A DNA stretch of 64,000 nt from Marisa cornuarietis (taxonomy: Eukaryota; Mollusca; Gastropoda; Architaenioglossa; Ampullariidae), in assembly GCA_004794655.1 (NCBI GenBank), contig SMMW01000627.1, positions 124,001 to 188,000 of the forward strand, read 5' to 3'. The translations under genes and the position numbers were made by a program. The notes below the pieces were generated by a model that saw nothing but the letters and a program-made list of their open reading frames with translations, was not told where the DNA came from and did no database searches. Of the stretch, positions 25,229 to 36,442 are shown one piece after another (position 1 is the stretch's first letter; each line of letters opens with the position of its first letter).

Positions 25229-25861
25229 GTGACACAAGCAGGGATGAAGAATGCCAAGTATGAACATCACGTCCATGCGGGGTAATCCACCCGACTCCAG
25301 TGACTGGCAGAGCAGGTAAACACACAGACGATCTTTTCTCCTCTGATAACGGCGACTGCTGCCGGCCTGTGGAATGTTTACCTGTCACAGGTAAGTCCAA
25401 GTCCTGGTCTCGTAGTCCTTAGAGCTTTCACGACGACAGGTGGCACTTCTGACGGTTAGTCGCTGAATGGTCCTGTGCATGAAGGTTCTCGAACCCTAAC
25501 CCGTGACTTGTCCAAAGTCTGTGTCCTCCTACTCGTTGCTATGTGGAAGACAATTACCTGGGCGTTGAAACAAAGTGAAAGACCTCCGCCTCCAGGTAAT
25601 GCCAACCAAATGGTCCCTCGGCACTGCCGGCATGTACCCGAGTGTGAGCTGTAGTGCTACAAAGAGGTTGGGTGAGAGTAGTAGTAGTAGCACAGAGTAA
25701 TTAAGCTGGAGTAGAAACAGCAGTAGGAGAAGTAGAAGGTAAAGTGGGAGTAGTAGTAGTTTGAGTAACAACAGCAGTAGAAGAAGTAGGGCGAGTCTCA
25801 GTTGTAGTTGTAGTCACAGAGTGAATAGTGACAACTGCTGTTTGTCAACATAATATTACAG
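25229..25861. other. Non-coding stretch before the PLC exon
   Basis: GTAGTAGTAG and AGAAGTAGAAG simple sequence occurs at about 25675-25800. No exon was recognised. Its leucine-rich minus frames are artefacts of low complexity. Confidence 0.45.
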
Positions 25862-26113
25862 GCTCCATTCACAAGTTGTGCCATCTGAACTTTGACCAAG
25901 TGACCCTGGCTGGGTCACACAACGCCGGCTCAGGCTTTGATGGCGGCTTCGGACCTCTGATGGACTGCTGGGCGCGGAATCAGGGCCTGTCTGTACTGGA
26001 ACAGCTAAGGCTGGGGGTTCGATACCTGGACGTGGACACCAGCTGGCAGCACTGCGGGCTCCTTGGCACCTCTCATAACATCTTGTGCGGGGGACCCGTC
26101 TGCAAAATGCCAG
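25862..26113 (+). CDS. PI-PLC X-domain-like exon (partial gene)
   Basis: A 252-nt phase 1-1 exon after the acceptor ATATTACAG. It encodes VTLAGSHNAGSGFDGG, then EQLRLGVRYLDVDTSW, then LLGTSHNILCGG. In phosphatidylinositol-specific PLC X domains the first histidine of SHN and a second downstream histidine act in phosphodiester cleavage, and the RYLD region binds metal or substrate in the animal forms. Both histidines are present. Donor CCAG|GTCACA at 26113 is weak. The remaining exons of the domain were not found before the LTR region at 26456, so the gene is partial, continues unseen, or is a relic. The phase (2 against 1) does not join it directly to the hemopexin-like exon. Confidence 0.72.
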
Positions 26114-26989
26114 GTCACAGGTCACAAACACAACAGAATTGTAGGAAGCAAACAGGTTTGCTTACAGTCCAATGTTCTTAAACCAAAACCAAAAATATTT
26201 TCTACCAAAGTTTCACATTCTAATTTTGTGTTAACAATGTTGTTAATTAATGTTTTCCTTGTCATGATGTCTACAAGTCACGATATATTCCAGTGCTGCC
26301 ACTTCCAGGGTTTTAGTTATCACCTTTTGCACCACTTGCAGCCTGAGATTTTTTAATTACAACAAATTTGTTTTTAAAGTTTGCTTGAGCCTGAATGAGA
26401 GAAATGTAAGTTGATAATTGACAGCATCAGACATTATCATGTTTATTTGTCACTGTGTCACGGATCGACCCGTGACAGTAAAGAATGTGAGTATGGGAGT
26501 TAGTTCCCTTTATGTAGTAAAAAGCAATACTAGTCCCCCTTGAATGAAATTAGAGGAATGTGAGTATGGTTCATCGCACGATTGAGTAAAGTATTCACAG
26601 ATGTCCTGTAAGGCAGCTGAGCTGATTTGATTGGATTCCCCGACCTAACGTCCTAGTGTAAGGACGTAGGAGATTGTACTGTGTGAAAGCGAGCGGGGAG
26701 CAGACCTAATTCCTTGCATAGCCAAGGTATGGGATGTTTTGTTGTTGATTAATCTTTGTAATAGTCTTTTTCTTTACTGCTTGGCCTGGAGAGAATGACG
26801 AGCGTTTATGATATTTGATGGTGCTAAGAAATAAGTACGATTGCTGTGAAGGTAGAATATAATGTGACAATGCAGTGGTGTGAGTACTCATGAAAACATA
26901 AGTATTTTCAGGACTTAGTTAGGGGGTCGAGAAGACTCAATGAGGATATCGTATTGGAGTATTTGAGTATTTTGCCTGCTACGAGGTGT

Positions 26990-28690
26990 GGGAACCTACG
27001 ACCAAGGAGTACCTAGTCTTCAACGTGCTGTGTACCCTACGACCAGGAATCTATTGTCGTCAGTGAGCTGTGTACCCTACGACCAGGAGTATATTGTCGT
27101 CAGTGAGCTGTGTACCCTACGACCAGGAGTATATTGTCGTCAGTGAGCTGTGTACCCTACGACCAGGAGTATATTGTCGTCAGTGAGCTGTGTACCCTAC
27201 GACCAGGAGTATATTGTCGTCAGTGAGCTGTGTACCCTACGACCAGGAGTATATTGTCGTCAGTGAGCTGTGTACCCTACGACCAGGAGTATATTGTCGT
27301 CAGTGAGCTGTGTACCCTACGACCAGGAGTATATTGTCGTCAGTGAGTGTTATGAACATGTGTTATCACCCATGAACGTCGAAGTAACGAGGTTGTCGCC
27401 CTTGATTGAATAGCGATTATGACCCCTGGTTTGAATGTGGATAGGGGGCGTTGTTTAGAAATTGGAAGAGGAAGCAGACGTGAGAGTCTAGGAGAAAGAG
27501 GAATTTGGTACAGAGGTTGGAATTAATAGTACTGTGTGGATTAATATTAACTGTGTGAAGAAATAGCAACTGTGTGGATAAATAGTAACTGTGTGGATAC
27601 ATATTAACGGTGTAAAGAAATATTAACTGTATGGAGAAAGAGTAACTGTGTGGAGAAATATTAACTGTGTGGTTCCTCGATTTATTAATTTTCTCAACTG
27701 CTGTGTGATCTCTTGAGAAGATCGTAGAACTGTGTGGAGAAATATTATCTGTGTGGTTCCTCGATTTACTAATTTTCTCAACTGCTGTGTGATCTCTTGA
27801 GAAGATCGTAGAACTGTGTGGATTTACCTACTGTGGAAGTTTTATTGACTTGGTCATTTGTCTGCCGTTAGACTGTCGGAGTTATTTGGTGAATGTAGGC
27901 TGTCCGTATGATCAACGCCAGAGAGCAAGACTGAAAGAGGGGAACTGTTTGCCGTGTCGACCCTTTCCCCCCCAACAACAGAAGAAGAGAGAACTTGAAG
28001 GACTTTAATATAAACTGCTTAGATATATTTGTTTCGGTGCAAACTCAGTGTAGAATATTTGTGCTGAAGTTTTCTGTTGTTATTTAGTAAAGTATAGATT
28101 TACGTTCACCCGATTAATAGAAACGTTCGAGCCCATGTGCAGGTCTTTGTATTTTGTTGTGTGAAAGGACACGTGAAGAAGGCTGTGAGGTCAGTGTGTG
28201 TTGTGTGTGACCTGTCCACACTTTCCCTGCGTTCTTGACAGTGAGCTGTGTGCCCTACGACGAGGAATCTATTGTCGTCAGTGAGCTGTGTGCCCTACGA
28301 CCAGGAATCTATTGTCGTCAGTGAGCTGAGTGCCCTACGACCAGGAATCTATTGTCGTCAGTGAGCTGAGTGCCCTACGACCAGGAATCTATTGTCGTCA
28401 GTGAGCTGAGTGCCCTACGACGAGGAATCTATTATCGTCAGTGAGCTGTGGGCCCTACGACCAGGAATCTATTGTCGTCAATGAGCTGAGTGCCATACGA
28501 CGAGGAATCTATTATCGTCAGTGAGCTGTGGGCCCTACGACCAGGAATCTATTGTCTTCAGTGAGCTGAGTGCCCTACGACCAGGAATCTATTATCGTCA
28601 GTGAGCTGTGGGCCCTACGACCAGGAAATATATTACCTTCAAATTGCCGTGTGCCTGACCCCAAGGAGTTCTGTCCTCAGCGTGCGTATT
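26990..28690. repeat. 40-bp minisatellite in two blocks, split by a solo LTR
   Basis: Unit AGCTGTGTACCCTACGACCA plus GGAGTATATTGTCGTCAGTG. Block one, about 8 copies, runs 26990-27347; block two, about 10 more diverged copies with GGAATCT in place of GGAGTAT, runs 28241-28690. Removing 27348-28240 and one target copy restores a continuous array. The units decay at both outer edges. Confidence 0.93.
27348..28240 (+). mobile_element. Solo LTR, 893 bp, with 5-bp target duplication
   Basis: Begins TGTTATGAAC and ends GTTCTTGACA; the ends are inverted matches at eight of ten positions and carry TG/CA. GTGAG is present immediately on both sides (27343-27347 and 28241-28245). Its last 100 bp resemble the putative LTR end at 29130-29232 (ACACGTGAA, GACCTGTCCACA, CTTGACA), so the two belong to related families. 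An internal 82-bp block around TTCTCAACTGCTGTGTGATC is duplicated. There is no coding sequence. Confidence 0.88.
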
Positions 28691-29232
28691 ATGCCCGGCA
28701 ACCGGAGCCAGGGATTTGGATACGAGATGATCCCCTGAGAAGCGCCGACTACTCGTCGGAAGGGAGATAATTCTATATGTGTGTTAGTGATGGAATGAAT
28801 GCGAAGTGGACCAGGAACAGCAGGTAAGTTTGGTCTTTACATATTTGACATAAGACTATCGTTGCGGGACGCGGTGTATAAAAGTCTCTTTTGGTGGGAG
28901 AACTGGTGAACTGGAACTTGAGAGGAGAGTCGGATTGTTAGCCATAAGAGTTGTTTGTGATTGTACGGTCGATAGAGGGTGAGGTTAGACTGATTTAAGC
29001 TTGGCTATTGGTGTATCTTGATTCACGCTTGATTATTGATATATTGAGTTATGATTGACTACTGATGTATCTTGATCCCTATACAATTTATTTAGAAACC
29101 CACCTGAAATTACACCGCTAGAGGAACCCAAGTACAGATCGTTGTTTTGTGTTGATTGAAAGAACACGTGAATCGCGCCGTGTAGTCAATTGTGTGTGGT
29201 GTAACCTGTCTACACGTTGTGCAGTCTTCACA

Positions 29233-29250
29233 TTTGGTGACCCCGACGTG
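29233..29250 (+). other. Primer-binding-site-like sequence
   Basis: TTTGGTGACCCCGACGTG follows the putative LTR end CTTCACA by two bases before TGG, the start expected of a tRNA-primed site. Elements of Ty3/gypsy type have such a site at this place. The priming tRNA was not identified. Confidence 0.55.
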
Positions 29251-29337
29251 ACCTGTCGTGGGTTTGTCTTGTCCTGTGCTGAGTCGGTGAGTGGTTTGAA
29301 AGTTTATATTCTAGGGCTATTATTTAATAGCATTGAA

Positions 29338-30601
29338 AATGGAAATTCCCTAGCGAAGTGTTAAGGATTATAAGAGGGAAGGAGAGATGTTACGATTAAG
29401 AGAGGGAGAACTTACTAAATACATTTTCCAGTATATAGATGGGCAAGATAGGATGACAGAAAGACTAGCAAGAAAAGAAGAAGCTGAGAGATTAGAAAGA
29501 AAAGAGATAGCTGAGAGAGAAGCAGAGAGAGCTGAGAGAGAGAGAGAGAGAGAGAGAAGCTGAACGGGCCTTTGAGACAGAGAAATTACGTATCGAAAAG
29601 GGAAGTGGGTCGACTAATTCAAGACCTCGTGGTGCTTCACTTATAAGAGGGCTTAATCATAAACTTCTCGTTTTCGATGAGGACAAGGATCCTATAGATT
29701 CCTTCTTATTCAGATTCGAGGCTCAAGCAGAGTCTCACAAGTGGCCGAAAGACTTATGGCCCCTCCAGCTGGCAGCCTCATTCCATGGGGACACTCTCCG
29801 TCTATGTCACGATTTTTGTAGAGGAGGAGAAATGATTATGATCAACTGAAACAGGAATTATTAGTTAAATTCAAATGTACGGAGGAAGGCTTCCGAGAAA
29901 AATTCCGTTCAATACGACTCCAGGGGGAGGAATCCATGACAGCCTTTTTGAAAAGGATGGCTAACTTAGCTGATACGTGGATAGACCTGGCACAGATTCC
30001 AAAGGATTATGAGAACCTGAGAGACTTGTTTTTGAGAGAACAATATTATCAAAGTGTTTCGAAAGATTTGGCTCTTTTCCTGAAGGAGCGTAATCTCAAA
30101 ACGGTAACCTCCCTTGCAGAGAATGCCGAAAATTATCGAATGGCCCACCCCCACAAAAATTTGGCAAGACGAACCGAAACTTCAGTGTTCGCCAACGTGG
30201 GACAGGCACAGCCGCAAAAGTCTTTGGCAAGGAGGACCGAAACATCCGTGTTTGCTACTGTGGGCAACAGCTTCAATCCATCATCGCCTACGACTCAGTA
30301 AAAGAGGGATAAACACATGGCAACACCCCTGAAGAAATTAAAATACAAGAATCCATCCTATCGAAAGGGAAGAGGATATACACCCCCACAGCGGCCAGAG
30401 TCCGATGACCCGTGCCATCCATCACGCTGGGCTCCTCCCATACAATGTTACCAGTGTCGAAAATATGGTCACATAGCCCGAAATTGCCACCAAAATAGGG
30501 CCCGAGAACCAAAACCTAGGGAAGCCACTCGTCATAATGTAGAGCTTGAGATGACCAAGGCTAAACGCGAGTTGTCACCAACCAAACAGCCATTGTTGTA
30601 G
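29338..30601 (+). pseudogene. Decayed Ty3/gypsy-type gag with zinc knuckle
   Basis: The N-terminal part is an Arg/Glu coiled coil (29450-29570, including a GA microsatellite). It is followed by a capsid-like stretch with DPIDSFLFRFEAQAESHKW and WPLQLAASFHGD. The frame shifts near 29830 and continues with EEGFREKF and a helical part to 30298, where TAA interrupts it. The same frame resumes and reaches CYQCRKYGHIARNC, a CCHC zinc knuckle, near 30446-30490. It ends at TAG 30599. Gag packages element RNA in intact relatives; this copy has at least one frameshift and one in-frame stop. No protease, polymerase or integrase follows. Confidence 0.85.
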
Positions 30602-31477
30602 AGAGAACTTGCTCTTCAAGAGGTTCATGATGAACTGTCGCACAAAATCAGTAACCTAAGTGATGATATCAGAACCCTACAACAGAACTTACAGAAATCT
30701 AAAGATGCAGAAGGTCGTGAGTGTAGACTGCAATAAGTGATCAGTGATAGGGACAGAGAAATTGCTCAAGTCAAGGCCGAAGTAGTTGTTTTCCAAAAGG
30801 AAAGAGACCGATTGGCTGTACTGTGCCAACAACAGAAGTTGATCCTTGGTGATGTGAAAGAAAAGATTCACAAATTGGAGTGGAGGCATAAAAATTAGTC
30901 TGACGACCTACTGAGAGCCTCGGCAGATATCAGAGCCTACAAGGAACGCGGGGAAAGACTGAAGAAAGATCTTGATAGCACTATCACAAGATTTAAGTCT
31001 CTAGAGGGTACCATCGAGGCATAAAGAAAAGCTCATGTGGAAACGGAATTAAATTCAGAAAACCTCAAACTGCGTGTTAGGGACCTGGAAGAATATCTGA
31101 ACGTGGAGAAATCAGCGAATGCGAAGGCTAACAGAGCAGTGGAACTTTTGACAAAACGAATCAGAAAACTCGAACACAGACATTGTGGTAGGAGAAAAAC
31201 TCAAAAGGAGTATTTGGGTTCGAAACGCCATCTAACGGGAGAGATTGTGGAAAAGATAGTCAGTGGCATTCTGCCTACAGATCTTGAAGTCCACCAAAAG
31301 AGTTTCATTGAACTCATAACAGGGCTGAGAACAGCCAAGAAGAAAAGTACATGTGTAGAAGACTCCCATGTAACACATGTTAAAAAATTACAGTATCTTA
31401 TGCTGAATTTGGAACTGGAAGGCAAGAGCAGAGGAACGAGGATTGGTAAAGTTCGCAAGAAAAGAATACAAGTTTGA
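30602..31477 (+). pseudogene. Coiled-coil frame continuing from gag, three internal stops
   Basis: In the same frame as the zinc knuckle the sequence goes on for about 290 residues of Glu/Lys/Leu-rich heptad-like coiled coil (ISDRDREIAQVKAEV; LNSENLKLRVRDLEEYL). Internal TAA, TAG and TAA lie near 30734, 30896 and 31022, and the terminal stop is near 31475. No intron signature is seen, so it could be part of an unusual gag or a retrocopied host coiled-coil gene. The family was not recognised. Confidence 0.55.
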
Positions 31478-31584
31478 AATTCAATCAATAAAAGGTAGTG
31501 ACAATAAGTTTGTCAACTCAATAATTACAATTCTCTCCGTTCACTGCACGCGCTGTAGTTTCATAGAGTTTTGACTACACCAGG

Positions 31585-31990
31585 TTGTGTGGGCCAGCGA
31601 CAACCGTGACTGTGTCATGCACATCTCCCCCACGACTGAGAGTCAAGACCCTGGGTCAGGCCGTGTGACTGACAGAGTTCTACAGCTCTCATCACATTGT
31701 TCCCTGAGTAAGTTTAAGTCCGAGAATGTTTGTGACCGGACCACCCGGCACAGGTAAAACCGTGGTGCTGTTACTGATGGCTGCGATGTGGACACCACGT
31801 CTACCTTTTGTATACTGGGATCTAGCGGCGCTACGGATGACGAGAGGCAAGAGTTTTTATCATCATTAGTGTCTTCATCAACATGTAGTACAACATGCTG
31901 CACGACTCCCCCGCCAACTACTCACAATGTAGACGTGGTGACAACTATGCCCATCAGCAGCAGCACCACAGTTTTACCTGTACCGGATGT
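31585..31990 (+). pseudogene. Fold-back pseudogene copy of the NERD-helicase Walker exon
   Basis: 31585-31812 is a diverged forward copy of exon 20105-20587. It keeps CGPATTVTV, VKTLGQAV and an intact Walker A GPPGTGKTVVLLLMA, with stop codons and deletions between. 31885-31990 is an inverted copy of the Walker A part of the same exon: GCTGCACGACTCCC, CACAATGTAGACGTGGTG and CATCAGCAGCAGCACCACAG are reverse complements of bases near 20285-20410. The two arms can pair over about 60 bp (31738-31803 with 31928-31988) around a 125-nt loop. Confidence 0.82.
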
Positions 31991-32760
31991 TTGAGATAAA
32001 GCTTCTCGGTCAAGAGCGTTGATTACTAAGACAAAGATAAAGACAAGTGAACTTCATTACCTGACGAGTCAGTAAGTAAACTCGCTCATTGCCTCTCGAG
32101 AAAGGACGAGAAAGTACGAGTTCAAATGTTTTATTTTGTCCTGAACCTGAAAGAGCAAACATTGATCTTTACTATAGCAAGCTCCTAGAAACTAAAGAAA
32201 TATAGTACGAATGTTGTTTTCAGTATAAAATTTACAAATATGTATATCTGTTACAACGTGTAATACATATATTTACACAGTTATTGAAACGAGGTTGTCT
32301 CCAGAAAATACTAGATATATGGGTGTGCTGGACGGACAGGAGGAAGGGGGGGGGGGGGCCAGCGCTGGAGCGCCGCTCAGAGGACAAGCCCCGTTGAAAC
32401 TGTGCATTAACTCACGGACCGATCGCCCCCACCACCCAGACCCACGCCGGGGTTGTGTCCCCTGTTTCACCCCTCCCCTTTAGTGTTTATTTCTCCCTCT
32501 CCTTGTGTGTCTTTTTTTTCTTTTTTTTTTTGACTCTCACTAGTGCACTGGGTTTGTTTTTTTTCGTTTTGCTTGTTTTTACTGAATATAATAAATTTGT
32601 CGTTTGTACTGTTCCTCTGTCTTTGTTTTGGTCTACGCTCATCTGCGGTTCGATAGGCACGTCCTGGCCGAGCGAGTCGGCTGAGTGAGTGGCTGCGTTT
32701 GTGCATTCCAGTGACGCTGGGGGGCGTGACCGCGACAGAGTTCTACCAGATTTGTTTTTA
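31991..32760. other. Non-coding stretch with G-run and T-rich tracts
   Basis: Contains G-run GGGGGGGGGG at about 32346-32357 and T tracts near 32513-32531 and 32557-32565. No gene was recognised. Confidence 0.5.
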
Positions 32761-32933
32761 ATTGGTGTTTTACGCCGAGTCAGCAACTAAGGCTATATCA
32801 CGGCAAGGCAGCCAGCCCTGTAAACAGATGCCACATGCAGAGAACGAACAGCGTGCCCGAGACGGGAACTGAACCCAGGACAGCCAACCTTCACTGGTGA
32901 CAGGCGCTAACCGTTGTGCCACCAGGCCGCCCC
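32761..32933 (-). mobile_element. tRNA-derived SINE
   Basis: Read on the minus strand from 32933, the head has an A-box-like TGGCACAACGG (32911-32921) and a B-box-like GGTTCAGTTCC (32865-32875). Their spacing is that of a tRNA-derived RNA polymerase III promoter. The body then ends in GACTCGGCGTAAAACACC near 32763-32780, an ending common in mollusc SINEs. No clear flanking target duplication was seen. Confidence 0.8.
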
Positions 32934-34560
32934 TGGGTCTGATTCTTTTATTATGGTAAACAATATGGAAGTATGTACGTGCACACAAAAATAACATCCT
33001 GTGGGCTACTAAATAGGCTACCAAGACTTTTAACACAGCATTGTCTATAGAGCTGCTGCTGATACATACCTAAAAAGATATTTTCGTGTAAGTAGAAGAA
33101 TCCCGCATGACCTGCGACCTTGGTGAGACAACTTTGTGGCCGGTACATGGAAGACGGTGAAGCTACTGAAGTAAGTAGAAAATAATAAATGGCTTGTCAG
33201 CGTCTCTCGCAGGACGAACCAAGAGAAGTGATATAGTCAACAAAATCAACTGACATAATTTTTTTTTTTTTACTAACCCTTCAACGTTACAGCAAGGAAA
33301 GGGTTAATGTTTTATGCATAAAACTGGGGCGAGGGCCACGTCCCTCGCTGCTATCAGCATCTTGGCTGCCAGACCGAGTGGTCATCACTGACCTCTGGAC
33401 CATGTCGGTTAGCAGTCACTGAGTCACTGAACTCTGTGGCGAGGGGTCTCTATTTTTACGACCACCTCCTGCAGCGCTGCCGTCTCTGTGCGTAGGATGC
33501 ATGAGCAACATGTAGCAGATAGTTGTCTCCCCTCTGTTGGTGAGAAGACTCTCGTGGTTGTCTCCCTCGGCTTGTTTTGACAGGTAGTGAATAACGCTAG
33601 CACAACTGGTTCATGTGGTGCAGATGTTTTAGATGATATTTCAGATGTGATTATTTTAGAGGCTTTGACTATGTGTTAGAGATATTCAGCTACTTCCAAT
33701 GTCATTTTATCTCGTGTCTTTGGATACACACCTGTGGAACCTTCTGATGTATTCTCAATCACAAAGTCACAAGCCGATGATCTCTAAATTATCTGACTAG
33801 CAAAATCTGTGACAGCGTGTTTCCCATTGCTTAGAGACCTAACAACACGAGGAAGCAGCTTCAAACTGGAAGCAAAATAAAGTTATCAAAGGACAGATAA
33901 TAGATGTTGATCTTCGAAGCTATCATTACAGTTTGCATTAAAGACCAACTTGAATAGTCTGCGTTTTTTGCAGATATCGGTAGATATAGGCGATACAAGC
34001 AAAACCTGTAAACTTCAGCCTCCCAAACACATCCGTTAATTAATTATCTTGTGGTGCTGAGGCCGCGCCTGACAGACTCAATTCTGTATACGAGCCACCC
34101 AGCAAACACGCAATATTGGCCCAAGCTAGGCGTTAGCTAGGTTCTTCATCGGCGCAATATGGGCTTAGATATTGGCCCTAAATTGGGCTGAGGACACGGC
34201 CCTAGCTTGGCCCGACATTGGCAAAAGACTGGTCGAATCTCGGGATTTCATAAGCGCCGCCGTTTCGCCTAGCTTGGGTCTAGTAATGGACCATTCTATA
34301 TACCTAAGACTAATTTTCATGCAGCACTATGGCTCTTTTATTTTTATCCAATACAGCAAGCCGAATGCTGTCAGGCATATCATGTGATCTGTAAAAAGCT
34401 GTGCTTTAGTTGAAATCATTGAAATGGAATTAGACTAACAAAGCTATTCACCGTGCAGAATCCAGATTAGATCACACCAGCATCCACACAAGTCTTGCAT
34501 TCCTGTCTTAACAAGAATAACATGGTAAATATAAATAATTCAACATTTTATTCTTGAATT
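32934..34560. other. Intergenic region with an AATATTGGCCC-rich block
   Basis: No gene was recognised. At about 34110-34225 the motifs CAATATTGGCCCAAGCTAGG, CAATATGGGC, GATATTGGCCC, TTGGGC and TAGCTTGGCCC recur, suggesting a dispersed repeat of unknown type. Confidence 0.5.
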
Positions 34561-35512
34561 AACCACTCAAGGTGGTTGTTTCATAAATGCATATATTTAA
34601 CACCCCTCCTGAAAGAAAGGGGCTGTAGAAGCACATTAAATGCAAACATATTGCTACAACAATATCATTTATACAAAACACCCCTGACAAAAAATGTAAA
34701 GAAGTGCACAAGATAATCAAATACATACAGAGATCAATATATCAAAAGTAATTGTAAAAATCTTTATTTTTCTAAGCTACTCATTGTTTAGGTGCTAATA
34801 ATTTTTTAAGACATTATTCAGATATTAACCCTCTTAGGCCTTGATAAAAAAAAAACAACGTTCAACAATTCACGGCTAAAATTAGAAGCAATGATGGCAA
34901 AACGGGGTCTGGTTTATTTTGTTTTATTGCTTTTTAAAATTTTGATATAGATCAAGAAACCTATACATGTTTAGAAAGGAAAAAGCTTGAACTTTGCAAT
35001 AAAAATAATATCAGCTGTCTATCTTTACTGTGGTGCCAGCAATAGTTTAAGAAAATTTACAGTTCACATGCTCAAAACATTCACAAAAATAAACTTTCAC
35101 TTTTAAACTGCTGTACAAGTTCAAATTTTATGGTTATTTGTCCAAAACACACAGAACACTATTTACAGAGCATGTGTAGACAAAATGTCGAAACCTATTT
35201 ACATCAAATAAAACAAAAAAATGGCACAAATACCTTCAAGATCGCTTACCCAGTCGGTCTCTAACTCGGTCCCATTACTCGTAATGCTAAAAAATTGATT
35301 GCGTAACGCTGAAAATGGCGTCTGCTCCGTCTTCAAAAACTTGGTCTTGATTCAACGCCCTAGATCTAATTTTTCACAGGTTCGAAAATTACAAGATGGC
35401 AAGCGAACGAAAGGACAAAGACCGCAGAATGGAAAGCAATTTTCTGATTGGTTGATTTTTAAACAAATAAACCAATGGAAAAGTTTTCCTACAGTACCTG
35501 TATCAGAGCCAC

Positions 35513-35566
35513 ATATGTGGCGCTTCGGTTGCATCTGGTTGCGCCACATATGTGGCGCTTCCGTCT
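35513..35566. repeat. Pair of CCACATATGTGG palindromes in a 40-bp direct repeat
   Basis: The sequence GCCACATATGTGGCGCTTC occurs twice, about 41 bp apart. Each copy holds the perfect 12-bp palindrome CCACATATGTGG, itself an E-box-like CATATG. Confidence 0.8.
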
Positions 35567-35999
35567 CAGGGGGTTAACACCCCTCACAAAAAGTCACAAG
35601 CTTGTCAAATGCATATTATAACTATATATATATATATATTTTTTTTTTGCATTCCACTGATTATTTAGATGTTTCCTACATATCTTGAAAAGACATTATT
35701 TATATACAATCCTCACAAAAAGATAAGTGCACAACCTTATCAACGTATCAGCATTTATTGTAAGATAATTTTAACTGCTTTTTCTTTCAGAGCTAACCAT
35801 CGTTACGACACTACTAAATTTATTTAGTCACAAATACCCCTCACAAAAAGATGTAAAGTCCACTACCTTATCAAATTGATACATATCAATATATCAGCAT
35901 TAAGATAATCTTGTTTCTTTCAGGACTATCCATTGCACTGATTATTCAAATGTTGTCTACATATTTTAAAGACATTATTTATATTGTACCATCCCATCA

Positions 36000-36442
36000 C
36001 GGTTCCCGGTCGTTTCAACTAAGGTCATTTTGACTAGGGTTAGTTCGACTAAGCCGTTTCGTCTAACGGTCGAGTCATCTATAGGACGCATTAAATGCTA
36101 TAGGACGCATGAAATGGAAAAAAATTGAAGTGATTTGAATGTTAATAAACGCTTTAAATGTATCACGTAAATAGTGTCGCGTTAAGCAATCGGGGTCCAC
36201 ACGTTCCACTCTCGCATGCATGCTCTCAACCACACAGACTCAACAAGCACTCAAACGCCCAAAGCCGATGATGCCTTCAGTCTCCCTAAGTTTAAAAACT
36301 GACGCGCACATGTGGAAACAGTAAAAAAAAACAACAAAAAACAAAAAAAAATCACCGACCGTTAGATGAAACGACTTAGTCGAACCGACCCTAGTCGAAA
36401 CGACCGTTAGTCGAACTGACCCTAGTCGAATCGACCGGTTAC
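36000..36442. mobile_element. Non-autonomous terminal-inverted-repeat element
   Basis: Left terminus 36000-36076 and right terminus 36353-36442 are inverted copies. Both are built from short sub-repeats such as GTTCGACTAA, GACTAGGGT and CTAACGGTCG. The middle, about 270 bp, has no coding sequence. The size and structure fit a MITE or fold-back element. No clear target duplication was seen. Confidence 0.75.

Larger units (their letters stand above)
26456..29232 (+). mobile_element. Putative 5' LTR swollen by a minisatellite and a nested solo LTR
   Basis: The segment starts TGTCACGGATCGACCCGTGACA, itself a near-perfect palindrome, and ends CAGTCTTCACA directly before a primer-binding-site-like TTTGGTGACCCCGACGTG at 29233. 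It therefore has the TG...CA ends and position of a 5' LTR before the gag frame. Inside are a hairpin around CCTAACGTCCT/AGGACGTAGG (26643-26670), the 40-bp minisatellite and the nested LTR at 27348-28240. No matching 3' LTR is visible, so the left boundary is tentative. Confidence 0.4.
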
